Shown here: one piece after another, positions 11,182-20,924 of the stretch | How the letters are laid out: each line of letters begins with the position of its first letter | Position numbering within the stretch: the first letter of the stretch is position 1 | Assembly (NCBI GenBank): GCA_026075535.2 | Contig: AP026539.1 | Location: 9,176,001-9,240,000, forward strand | DNA from: Tricholoma matsutake | Lineage: Eukaryota > Basidiomycota > Agaricomycetes > Agaricales > Tricholomataceae | Direction of reading: 5' to 3' | Length of the DNA: 64,000 bases | Made by a program: the position numbers and the translations under genes | Notes under the pieces: generated by a model | What the model was told of the DNA's origin: nothing | Seen by the model: the letters and a program-made list of their open reading frames with translations, nothing else | The model's database searches: none

Positions 11182-11935
11182 GGCCCAAATGATGCAGATC
11201 GTGTTGTTTGGGGCCTAAGTATGTTTTTTTTCATTTGCTCCTTGTTTTTTCATACTAACTTGTTTCATTTGTTTTATAGGTTCTACTCGACTGCCAGACA
11301 TAACATGGGCCCAAATGATGTGATTGGACAGAACACAGGCCCAAATGATGCAGATCACATCATTTGGGCCCCAAGTAAGGTTTTTTTTGTTTGCTTTTTG
11401 TTTTTATAAACTAACTAACCTTTTTTTTTAGCTTTCTAGGTTATAATCTACTGGCAACGATGCCACCACTCGCAAACAAGCCAACATGGGCCCAAACAAT
11501 GCAGATCGCGTCATTTGGGCCCTATGTGAGTTTTTTTTGTTTGGTTTTTGTTTTAATAAACTAACTAACTCATTTTTTTAGTTTTCTAGGTTATAATCTA
11601 CTAATAACAATGCCACCACCCGCAAACGAGCCAACACGGGCCCAAACGACACAGATTGCATTGTTTGGGCCCTATGTAAGTTTTTTTGTTTGGTTTTTGT
11701 TTTAATAAACTAACTAACTCATTTTTTTTAGTTTTCTAGGTTATAATCTACTAGTAACAATGCCACCACCCACAAACGAGCCAACACGGGCCCAAACAAT
11801 GCAGATCACGTTGTTTGGGCCTATGTGAGTTTTTTTCATTTGCTTTTTGTTTTTGTAAACTAACAAACTTGTTTTTTTAGTTTTCTAGGTTATAATCTAC
11901 TAGTAACGACACCACCACCTGCAAACAAGCCAACA
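11182..11935 (+). repeat. Tandem 150-bp units with a palindrome and splice-like signals
   Basis: Five palindromes begin near 11182, 11338, 11488, 11638 and 11788, the last four exactly 150 bp apart. Each has arms GGCCCAAAYGA / TCRTTTGGGCC around a short core. Most are followed at once by GTAAG or GTGAGT, then a T-rich stretch with CTAACTAAC (branch-point-like), then TTTTTTAG and TTCTAG before the next repeat body. Each unit therefore looks like a mini-exon of about 86-94 nt plus an intron of about 60 nt. The exon length is not a multiple of three for either acceptor choice, so a repeated coding exon is unlikely. TE-B has one unit (about 17536-17562) and TE-C has two on the minus strand (about 44349-44384 and 44511-44547). 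Confidence 0.6.
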
Positions 11936-11939
11936 CACC

Positions 11940-12325
11940 CACCCCATGCCTGCAAGCCCCTGCTCGTAGGGTGGATCATGAGTGTGTGCAGGCAACAACA
12001 ACAATGACGATGCTGTCTACCAGCACCAGAACCCCCCAGAATGCAAAGCACGGCTGCCAACAATGATGGACAACAACGACAGGGTGAACGACACACCACC
12101 TGCCTCCAGCCCCATGAGCCACTGCTCGTGGGGTGGATCGTGGGTGGAATGATGCCCAGGCGCAGGGACAGGAGACAACAACAACACATCACCCGCCCCC
12201 AGCCTCACGAGCAACTGCTCGTGGGGTGGATCGTGGGTGGAATGACAACGACAACAAGCCACCTACCCCCAGCCTCATGAGCAACTGCTCGTGGGGCAGA
12301 TCATGGGTGGAAGGACAGACAACAG
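11940..12325 (+). repeat. GAGCAACTGCTC stem-loop repeats of TE-A
   Basis: About four copies of a 50-90-bp repeat are present, built around CACGAGCAACTGCTCGTG followed by GGGTGGATCGTGGGTGGA. The core is a 7-bp stem with an AACT loop. TE-B has about five copies (17940-18310) and TE-C two to three on the minus strand (43960-44215). Confidence 0.6.
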
Positions 12326-12346
12326 TGGGGTCTTGTCCCCTCCCCC

Positions 12347-12605
12347 TCCCCCACACTTCATGTGGGGAGGGATTTTTTTTGTACTTTTAATTATTTATTA
12401 GTATTGTGCCCCCCCTCCCCCGTTTTGCATGGGGGAGGGATTTTTTTCTTCATGTTTTTACCTCCCCCCTCACGTTCAGCATGAGGGGTTAGCTTTTTAT
12501 GTATATAAATAAAACTCCCTCTCGCATCTTGTGAGAGGGAGGATTTTTTGTTTATCTATGTAATCACAATCATCCCCACTCCCTCACATTCAATGTGAGG
12601 GATGT
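12347..12605 (+). repeat. Ladder of five GC-rich stem-loops, most followed by T-runs (TE-A)
   Basis: Five inverted repeats follow one another at about 12347-12374, 12414-12441, 12466-12490, 12513-12542 and 12580-12602. Arms are of the CCCTCCCCC / GGGGGAGGG type, and four are followed by a run of T (for example ATTTTTTTT, ATTTTTTTC, ATTTTTTG). The same series, in the same order, occurs in TE-B (18345-18615), and four members occur reversed in TE-C (43640-43845). The arrangement resembles stacked terminators or structured RNA hairpins, but no function is known. Confidence 0.6.
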
Positions 12606-12693
12606 GGTTAATTAAAAAAATTTGATCTTTCACTACTCCGAAAAAAATTAGAGTGTCATGAATAAGCATTATATTACTATCTAATAATTCTCC

Positions 12694-12790
12694 TGTGGCT
12701 CAACTGGTTAAGCACACATGTTTGGTTTGTCATGTGATCACTCTAATCAAGATGTCTTGAGTTCAATCCTTACTCTGCACAGATATATTT
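12694..12790 (+). other. tRNA-like module at the right end of TE-A
   Basis: An A-box-like TGGCTCAACTGG lies at 12696-12707 and a B-box-like GAGTTCAATCC at 12759-12769. The wide spacing resembles tRNAs with a long variable arm. It reads outwards to the right terminus. TE-B carries a nearly identical module at 18714-18810. Confidence 0.55.
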
Positions 12791-12976
12791 TGTAGGCACT
12801 TTGACAACTTAAGACTTGAAATTTGACTATCCATTAGGGGGTATATACTCTAAGTTGAGCATCTGGAGTAACCAGAATGTGGTCAGAATAACTGGAATAA
12901 CTGGACTCTGACCAGAATAACTGGACTCCAATTGGAATAACTGGACTCCGACCGGAATAGGTGGGGGAGGGTAAAT

Positions 12977-15120
12977 TACAGAGTTTCACCATCAGATGCA
13001 AGTGAGACAATGCACAGTTTGGATGGCATCTTTCAGAGAATCCACTCTATCAATAACAGTTTGAATTAATTTTCCATGTTCCTCGCCAGTCTTGCATTTG
13101 CAATCACCAGAGACAAGAACAGGTCAACCTGGATAGATGCAATTATCTTTGCACAGAATGCCAAGTGCACTGATCATGGCCTAAAATAGATTGATGAGTT
13201 GAGCTGGAAGCAAATTTCCAAATGGAAGCAAATTCTCACCTTGCCTGCATAGTGCACTTTCTCACCATCAACCATGCTGTTGAGGTGTCGAAAGAGTTCC
13301 TCCAGGTCTCCCTCATTAATAAACTCTGTCGACATCCTATGCGCATGCTGTCGGCAGACCCCCATGAAGTAGTGGGTCTTTGGATCCCAACAGATTCTCT
13401 TCTCTGTTGCGAGCTCATCAAACATGACCATGGTATGTAGCACCATCCCTTTGATAAGTCCATGGATCTCACCCATCACACTCTGCAGAGTGGCCTTGAC
13501 ATTTGTTTGGATGTCTTCCTCTGTGGGTTGGCCATGGAAAGCAACAAGTGGAGGGATGATTGAGCAGGTCCTCAGGTATGAAACACTTGCTGCCCCATTT
13601 GAGCATTGGTTGGTGCCTGCCACTCAATTCCCAGATAGCTGCCAGATTAACAGTGCATTCATGTCCTCCTCTTCAGTATAAGATTTTGGGCAGTAATGGC
13701 CATGTGCAGCGGCCATCACAGAAGCAAGTAAGCCTCTCACCTCCTTCTTTTGGCAGAGACCAATGCTGATAACTCAGTCAACATGTTCCATCTTCCCACT
13801 TGCAATAGCCATCAACAGCCTCTTGTTCTTGGACAATGCAACAGCCTTTCCAAGCAATTGCTTTGCCTGGTTCAATCCGTGAAGTCGGTATAATTCAACC
13901 CACTCATTTTTCCATTGAAGAAGCTCATGAAGTCCACTAAAGCCATGGTATGCAAAATCAGTATTTTTGTGCACCCCATCCTTGATTTGGCTGACAATTT
14001 TTTCCAGGTTCTGGTTTGTGCACAGCCGCTGGCACAGTTGACAAGATCTGGTGTCTCCTTCTGTTGGTCCAGTGCAGCTTTGCCAAAAAAGCAACATCTT
14101 GCCATTGTGTATTGCATAGTCCCAGGGAAGCATACATTTATCGTGTAGGGCAAATGGATAGGTGGTGTGTGGTGATTTTCCATCTGGAAAGGTGAGAGTA
14201 TAGCCATTGCATGTGGTAGCCATTTTCTTTGGTCCTCATAGTGATGGTCTCTCTTCAACCTTGAGAGAATCAATGTTGATGACCTGTGGGCTTTCTGAAA
14301 TTATACCTGCCAAAGGGCCTTTTTTGATGGTGGGAATAGATAGGTTTGGGGAAGGCAAACTGGGAAGCTTAATGTAGGACACAGGAACATTGCATCTGCA
14401 ATCAGTTATGTGAGTAACCAGATCTTGGATACATTGATGAGTTGTGACTCACATTTTCCTCAGACCTTTGAACAGATGGGTCAATTTTCCATGGAATAGC
14501 CCTTCACTTATGCCCCACTTCATGATGAAGTATTTCACAAAGTCAAAGAGCCCCTTCTTTCCCTTTATAAGATTTCCTACATCTTTCTCTGTTCCCCAAC
14601 CCAGAACTGACTTCAAGACCTCATTCAGGCCCACTTCCCACAACTCATCTCCTCATAATGTTGGATCACCATGAATCTCGGGGTGTCCTGCTAAGGCATT
14701 GGCCAGTTTGTCATCATCTGTGGCTTCTGGAATGCTATCAGGTAGGTTGCTGAGGTAGTGCCAAAATTCTTCAAGTATATCTTCGAATACTGGCATGGGT
14801 ACATGTTCAGAATGTGCTGATGGCTAATTTGGAACAGCAGGGCTGGTGTCAATGGCCTGTGCAGGAGCCAATCAATGGCTCTGAATTGGTCCTGAACGGC
14901 TGATGGTCGATGGAACTGCAGGTGCTTTTGGTGCTTTAAAATAGTTGAACAGGTTCACATTCTTCTTCCTCTTATCCTTGTCACACTTTTCTCAAGTGTT
15001 TTTGCAGGCATGACTCCCCCAATGGCATTTTTCAAGATTGTTTAGCCCTGTGCTTCCACATTTCACTCGTGTTCCACAATCTTGACAAACAGCATAACCA
15101 TCCACTTCAAGGACAGCAAG
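12977..15120 (-). pseudogene. G1, 5' half: large Agaricomycete PHD-finger family protein
   Basis: The minus strand encodes the N-terminal half of G1. A cysteine/histidine segment (CQDCGTRVKCGSTG, then KCHWGSHAC) lies near 15090-15010. Next come LFDFVKYFIMKWG near 14540, LTFPDGKSPHTTYPFALHD near 14190, KRLLMAIASGKMEHVD near 13800 and MVMFDELATEKRICWDPKT near 13420-13370. GVCRQHAHRMSTEFINEGD follows near 13360-13300, then LVSGDCKCKTGEEHGKLI near 13100, and the frame reaches ASDGETL at about 12990. Stops include TGA where the family has arginine (after EHVD, and in GN*VAG). A probable intron lies near 13160-13240. The start codon is not identified. The frame would continue into the 3' half at 5397 if TE-A were removed. 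Confidence 0.7.
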
Positions 15121-16040
15121 CTGCATCCAAGGTTAATGCTAGCTCAAAGTAAAACCAGTATTGTGTTGCCTATCTTCTTTCCAGGCTCCATTTCAACAAG
15201 AATTGCATGGAAATTGGAATTGTCAAATTTTTGCTGCCTTGCAAATTGGTTGATCTGGCCTGATCACTATTGTATTTTGATTAAATTAGGGGCTTTTTTA
15301 CTGTTAAAGGACTTTGTTCATTTCCTATAGCTACGTACAACATCTGAGTAGTCATTATAGCCTTCAAAATTGTGTTCCAAGACCTGTATATAGAGAGGTC
15401 CAAAAAAATTTTGGGGGCCTTTGGCCAGGACTAACTAACCAGGTACTAGTCTGGGATTCTGATTCCTGAACCCCCTTGCTTTACCACCAGTCCATTCTAG
15501 TGTATATCATGGGTATGGGAATACCTGTAGTATTCACATGACTGTGTACACAGGTATGGCTATGGTATCCAAAAAATCAAACCTGTAGCACACCACAACC
15601 TGTTGCACGGTGTTGCAGGTTTCAATGGGTTTTGGATTTAGCTTTATTTCCACTTCCAAATGATCCAATATTTAGCCTACATGGTAGAGTATTTGCAAAG
15701 ATATGAGGGATTTTGTGCTTGAGGTTGGGCTGTTTTGCTCTATCTCAATAATTAGCTATTTATTCCCCTTGCAAATTGGCATTCTACATTGCATATAGTA
15801 TATCTACACTCTCCCCAAAGAAATAGCTGAATAACCCAACCATTCCTTTTTTGTATGCACCCCTTCCCTTGAAGATCATTGGTCAGTCATATTTTGTTGC
15901 TATACCTGTCATCTAATATCCAGTCAGATGTGTTTGATCCTGCAACATCCATACACACACCATGGACATTTACAGACACCTCTGTGGGAAATTGATGGCA
16001 TATCTTAGCACAGGGATCATGTGTCATTGCATTTCCCATT
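15121..16040. other. Intergenic region between divergent G1 and G2
   Basis: No credible gene is seen. G1 (minus) and G2 (plus) diverge from here, so their promoters may lie in it. It contains the dispersed repeat at about 15490-15630. Confidence 0.4.
15490..15630 (+). repeat. Dispersed repeat, copy 1
   Basis: The stretch ATCATGGGTATGGGAATACC, then CTGTAGTATT, ACAGGTATGG and TGTTGCAGGTTT, is matched in order on the minus strand at about 47400-47525. It may be a small MITE-like element or a fragment of one. The ends are not defined. Confidence 0.45.
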
Positions 16041-16043
16041 TGG

Positions 16044-16921
16044 ATGTATTATGATGACACATCTGGAAATCTTTCAAAGAAATGGAATGAGCACAACAGT
16101 TTTCTATTTTTGCCAGCTGGCTTGCCACGTGAACAATTGCAGAAAGAGTACAACATTCATTTTCTTTCAACATCCAACATAGCACCACCCTTGGAAATGC
16201 TTGATGGCATTGTTGAACAGCTCAAGTAAGTTTCCCAATTTGCTAAAAGGTATCCATTCTTGTTCTGAGTCATTCCCTTCTGTCAGGGAGGCTCAGGAGC
16301 ATGGTATTTGGGCCTGGCAATGAGCCTGTGCTTGTGATTCCAGCAGTTCTAGCACTACTGGGTGACAATCCAATGCAAAGTGAATTTGCTTGTCACATAG
16401 GTCCATGGGGGAAGCTATTCTGTCAGGCATGTTGGGTCAAGGGGACACCAGATATAGATCCAAATGCTACTCATGAACATTCTGAGTCTCCTGTGCAACC
16501 AACCTAATGATAGTAATGAGAGTGATGTCTCTGATATGGTGCATAGTGATGCCAGCAGCATGACCTCTGCTAAAGGTGATGTACAAGCTAAAAAAGGTAA
16601 AGGGAGGAAAAAGAAAGTTGTAGAAACTATGGTGCAAATGGTGGAATGGGTTAAGTCATTTATGAGGGTAGGTGATGAGAACATGAGATTTCAGTGTTAA
16701 TGAACATGAACTGATTGTACAGACAGATTGGCCAACCTAGGAAGAAAGATGAGACAGTCAATCAATTGTGCTCATACTTCAAAGAGGCATCAACTCTAGA
16801 TACAAAGACAAAGGTCAGGAAAATGTGAACCGAGAGTGGAATTAAAGACACATATCAGATGCATTTTTTGGATAACCTATTCAATTCATACAAAAAAAAA
16901 TGTGGGCAGGAATTGGAGTAC
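16044..16921 (+). pseudogene. G2, 5' part: expanded Agaricomycete protein family (broken)
   Basis: This is a family I recognise from memory as highly repeated in mushroom genomes; its function is unknown. Blocks in order are YYDDTSGNLSKKWNEHNSF (16047), LSTSNIAPPLEMLDGIVEQL, an intron starting GTAAGT near 16227, NEPVLVIPAVLALLGDNPMQ (about 16320), EFACHIGPWGKLFCQACWV with paired cysteines, a lysine-rich KGKGRKKKVV segment (16600) and FLDNLFNSYKKKCGQE (16863), where TE-B interrupts it. Residue pairs such as FCQACW suggest a metal site. Upstream coding sequence is probably missing or too degraded to follow. Confidence 0.65.
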
Positions 16922-17186
16922 ATTACACTCCCCCACCTATTCTGGTTGGATTCCGGTTATTCCGGCCAGAATTTCTGGAATTGCTGGAATCTGGTGGAAC
17001 TTTTTTTGTATGTAGTTTTCCCTATGCAGGACATTCCAGTCGGAATAAGGATCCAATTTACACCTGGAATCCCCAGAATCTGACTGGACTCATCACAACC
17101 GGACTAACCAGAATAACTGGAATGCATGGACTAATCAGAATAACCAGAATGCATATGCTTTCCCAAATAAAAGTTTCACATTCAGC

Positions 17187-17262
17187 AAGAATTAAACACT
17201 TGAACTTGGGTCTACACAGGTCTACACACAGAACAACATGCTTAACCACTGATCTACCAAGG
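17187..17262 (-). other. tRNA-like module at the left end of TE-B
   Basis: On the minus strand, an A-box-like TAGATCAGTGG (complement of 17246-17256) and a B-box-like GTGTTTAATTC (complement of 17189-17199) are present. The B box has decayed from GTTCAATTC by a C-to-T change compared with TE-A. Confidence 0.5.
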
Positions 17263-18344
17263 ATTTATTCCTACCTACATTCAATACCTTTATTACTCTT
17301 TAATACCTTTATTCCCCAATTAAGGGCATAGTAACCAGCCATATGCATAGCTGCATGCATTGCATGACACATGACATGTGACTGCCAGCTCACAACCACC
17401 ACCACCGTCATCAATGCTGCCTCCTCCTCCTCTCCACTCTACCACTACCACTGCATGCACACCCACCACCAGCACTCCCATGCCCACTCCCACCATCACC
17501 ACCACCTTCAAACAAGCTGACTGGATGGAACATGGGCCCAAACAACAGCAACTGTCGTTTGGGCCATAGATAAGTTTTTCTTTTTTTCTTTTTTTTCTTT
17601 TTGTTTTATCAATCAACTAATTGTATTTTATTGCTTTTTAGGTTGTACTACTGGGGACGACCTGCCATGATGAAAATGCACAACCCATGCCCATGGCCAC
17701 CTGATCCCCTCCTCCCCATTCAAATGGGATGTGAGGCTGTCAACATGGGCTAGGAGGGTGCAGAGGGATGCCAGGAGACCCCAGAAGGGGGGTACCTGCC
17801 TAGTAAGCACCCACCAACCTCCATACTTGTGCCACATCGCACTGACATGCCCAAACCCCCCTCCCCCCCCCCCCCCAAAAAAAAAAATCAGAAATCCAAA
17901 CAGGGGATGACAGCGATGAACAATGACAAGCCACCCACCCCCAGCCTCATGAGCAACTGCTTGTGGGGTGGAACCTGGGTGGAACAATGCCCAGGTGCAG
18001 GGATAGGAGATGATGATGACACACCACCTGCCCCCAGCCTCACAAGCAACTGCTTGTGGGGTGGATTGCGGGTGGAATGACAACAATGACAAGTCACCCA
18101 CCCCCAGCCTCATGAGCAACTGCTTGTGGGGTGGAACGTGGGTGGAATGATGCCCAGGTGCAGGGACAGAAGATGACAATGACACACCACCCACCCCCAG
18201 CCTCACGAGGAACTGCTCGTGGGGTGAATCACCAGTGGAACGACAACAATGACAAGCCACCCACCACCAGCCTCATGAGCAACTGCTCATGGGGTGGATC
18301 ATGGGTGGAATGACAACAACACACCTAGCACAGTGGGGTTGCAT

Positions 18345-18615
18345 CCCCTCCCCCTCCCCCACACTTTGCATGGGGAGGGATTTTTTTTGTACTTTTAATT
18401 ATTTATTAGTATTGTGCCCCCCCTCCCCCATTTTGCATGGGGGAGGGATTTTTTTCTTCATGTTTTTACCTCCCCCCTTGCATTCAGTGCGAGGGGTTAG
18501 CTTTCTATGTATATAAATAAAACTCCCTCTCACATCTTCTGAGAGGGAGGATTTTTTGTTTATGTATGTAATCACAATCATCCCCACTCCCTTGCATTCA
18601 ATGTGAGGGATGTGG
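18345..18615 (+). repeat. Stem-loop ladder of TE-B
   Basis: The same five inverted repeats occur as in TE-A (12347-12605), in the same order and mostly with the same T-runs. Arm sequences differ from TE-A mainly by C/T and G/A changes. In the third hairpin (about 18475-18497) several changes occur in both arms so that pairing is kept. Confidence 0.6.
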
Positions 18616-18713
18616 TTAATTAAAAAAATTTGATCTTAACTACTTCAAAAAAAATTAGAGTTGTGAGTTTGAGTGTCATGAATAAACCTTATATTACTAA
18701 CTAATAATTCTCC

Positions 18714-18810
18714 TGTGGCTCAACTGGTTAAGCACACATGTTTGGTTTGTCATGTGATCACTCTCATCAAGATGTCTTGAGTTCAATCCTTACTCTGCAC
18801 AAATATATTT
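18714..18810 (+). other. tRNA-like module at the right end of TE-B
   Basis: The A-box-like TGGCTCAACTGG is at 18716-18727 and the B-box-like GAGTTCAATCC at 18779-18789. It is nearly identical to the TE-A right module and reads outwards. Confidence 0.55.
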
Positions 18811-19034
18811 TGTAGGCACTTTGACAACTTAAGACTTGAAATTTGACTATCCATTAGGGTATATACTCTAAGTTGAGCATCTGGAGTAACTGGAATCTGG
18901 TCGGAATAGCTGGAATCTTGCTGGAGTAACTGGAATCCAGTCAGAATAACTGGATTCTGGTTGGAATAACTGGATTCCGGTCAGAATAACTTGAATAACT
19001 GGAATCTGATTGGAATAGGTGGGGGAGGGTAAAT

Positions 19035-20902
19035 TACAGGGGAATTGAAGCAAAATGCACTTGACAACAAGTTGGCTGAGCTGCCTGACCAGATTAAAAG
19101 CTCTGTGTGGCATATCAAAGGTTGGTTAACCCACCTGCCCTGGCATCAACACTGTATACTCATATCTGCATACTACAGGTCTGGATCTCCACCAGGATAC
19201 CCCAGTTGAAATTTTGCATGTTGTACTCCTGGGTTTTGTGAAATACCTTTGGTGTGATCTAGTTCAGTTACAGCTCAAGAATAAGGATGATAAGAAGTCT
19301 CTATTGTCTACCCACCTTTCTTTATTTGATACATCTGGGCTTGGTATCTCACCTCTGGCTGGCAAGACTCTCGTACAGTATTTGGGTTCATTAACTGGTT
19401 GTGATTTCCAGGGTTTGGCACAAGTGGCTCCCTTTGTAATCTATGACATGGTCTCAAAGGACTGTTTTGAAACTTGGGTGGCACTCTCAAAGCTGATCCC
19501 ACTTATATGGCAGCCCAAAATTCAAAATATCGACTCTCACCTTGCAAGTTTATGTCTATTCTGTTGGTGCAAACATTCTGACATGTAATTCTTAGGCTCC
19601 CTTAACTCATGAAATTGATTACTTCCTTTGTTGTACTGCCTGATGGACCAATTGTTGGTTCAACAAGCCAAAATTCCATATTCTACTACACCTCATTGAT
19701 CATATTCGGCATTTTGGGCCAGCAATTTTATTTGCAACTGAGGCATTCAAATCATTCAACGCAATCATCTGAGCCAAAAGTGTTCATTCTAATTGTCATG
19801 CACCATCATGGGATATTGCACTGTCCTTTGCTCAAGGAAATTGAATTCGCCACTTGCTCAGCAGGGGGCTCTTTCTTGTGAATCAAAACACTGGTTCAAA
19901 CCAGAACTTCTCTAAAGTTCCTTCAGCATGGAGGGCAGCAGGTCCTGGACCATTGAGCTTGGTTGCAAAACCCACTACTGTCACCCAATATCTTGGATTA
20001 AATCAGGATAAGCCTGCGAGACCCAGTTTGTTTATGCATACATTGTGGAGTGACTGCATCACTGACTGGAGAACATCATTAGGTATTTGCTTGAGTGACA
20101 AGCATGCTCCATGTCCATATGTAGAAACACTCACTGGACAGCATCTACCCAATGCAGTTGCTAATTCACATCTCTTATTGTTCAAGACAAACTGCAAGAT
20201 GACTTTAATGAATGGGGATGTTTGCCATATTGGAGTGTTTGTCATTGCACAAAGTCCTGATGTTCTGGGTCAAACAAGAGTGGCTTGGGTTGATAAAATA
20301 GTGCAAATCAAAGGCTCGGTTTTCAACCTAAGTAATCAGGCTAATATCATTCTGCTTCAAACAGTGAATGCTTCAGATGCAGCTGAACAGTATTGGATGC
20401 CAAGAATTCAGTTGTTGCATCACTGGTTCCTTGCCAATCCAAAGGTAATTGTCTTCCCAGTTGTGTTGGTTGGACTAAAGTCAATTTCTCAGAGGATCTA
20501 CTTTGTACTGTCAATGCACCCCACAATTGTGCAAAACAACAATGCAAGGCCACAGGGCATCAAAATGTCTACCAAGAGCAGCAACTCACAACACAGACAT
20601 GACCAGTGGTAGATCACAACTGAGGTGCTGATGATATTGTGCTAAATATGGCTCAAATGTGGGATGCAATCCATGTCCAGCAGTTGCATGTCAGCTCAGA
20701 GACTTTGGATGTTGACAACATTGTTCACAAAAGTGCAGTAAAGGAGTTAGCAGCACTCAAGGCCTTGGGAACTGTTGCCACTGGAGCCAATGAATGGTTG
20801 GGTTCAAAAACTGCTCAAGCCATGGGTCCAACCACTTCAGGCTTATCTGCAGAAGGACATGCTCATCCACAACAAATCTCACAACTCATCACCAATTCTT
20901 AA
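19035..20902 (+). pseudogene. G2, 3' part: expanded Agaricomycete protein family
   Basis: The frame resumes after TE-B with LDNKLAELPDQIKSSVWHIK. A short intron with GT at about 19120 and AG at about 19180 leads into DTPVEILHVVLLGFVKYLW. Further blocks are GISPLAGKTLVQYLGSLTG (near 19345), PFVIYDMVSKDCFETWVAL (19430), WFNKPKFHILLHL-like remnants near 19650-19700 and HLLSRGLFLVN at about 19850. A likely intron GTAATT...CTCAG lies near 20444-20500, then a cysteine cluster CTVNAPHNCAKQQC near 20510. The frame ends at 20902 after QQISQLITNS. Stops and frame changes near 19585, 19880 and 20610 show it is not intact. The order matches other members of the family as I know them, so nothing large is missing except the N-terminus. 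Confidence 0.65.
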
Positions 20903-20924
20903 GCATTACAAAATTTGTAACACG

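Larger units (their letters stand above)
5401..12976. mobile_element. TE-A: TIR element with tRNA-like ends, inserted in G1
   Basis: The left end TTTACACTCCCCTACCTATT and the reverse complement of the right end (ATTTACCCTCCCCCACC...) form an imperfect inverted repeat. TAC precedes the left end (5398-5400) and follows the right end (12977-12979), and G1 coding sequence continues on both sides, so this is an insertion with a 3-bp duplication. Subterminal regions (5401-5640 and 12860-12976) are packed with GGAAT/CCGGAAT/CTGGACT repeats. Each end carries a tRNA-like module pointing outwards. Without the Helitron at 5789-10996 the element would be 2368 bp, close to TE-B. No transposase is visible, so it is presumably non-autonomous. 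Superfamily not assigned. Confidence 0.7.
16922..19034. mobile_element. TE-B: TIR element with tRNA-like ends, inserted in G2
   Basis: The left end is ATTACACTCCCCCACCTATT and the right end GGAATAGGTGGGGGAGGG followed by TAAAT. TAC flanks it on both sides (16919-16921 and 19035-19037), and the target reads GAGTACAGG once the element is removed, close to the GAGTACAGA target of TE-A. Inside are inverted GGAAT-rich subterminal repeats, two outward tRNA-like modules, the CCACCA tract, one palindromic unit, about five GAGCAACTGC repeats and the stem-loop ladder. A C-run followed by an A-run at about 17862-17887 is a local homopolymer. No protein gene is visible. It is the simplest full copy of the family here. 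Confidence 0.75.

Noticed and set aside
11182..11935. Repeated coding exons (a peptide resembling MPPPANEPTRAQ in each unit)
   Set aside because: The exon length would shift the frame at each splice and stops occur in the other frames.
12347..12605. Bacterial-type terminators or bacterial DNA
   Set aside because: The surroundings are fungal (introns, Ty3, Helitron) and the hairpins repeat in TE-B and TE-C as part of an element.
12694..12790. A functional tRNA gene
   Set aside because: Only A and B boxes are convincing; the arms do not give a clean cloverleaf and the copies lie in repeated element ends.
11940..18310. Compensatory base changes as proof of selected RNA structure in the GAGCAACTGC repeats
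   Set aside because: Paired variants such as CACGAGC/GCTCGTG, CACAAGC/GCTTGTG and CATGAGC/GCTCATG are all CpG transitions, and mixed wobble versions also occur, so chance decay explains them well enough.
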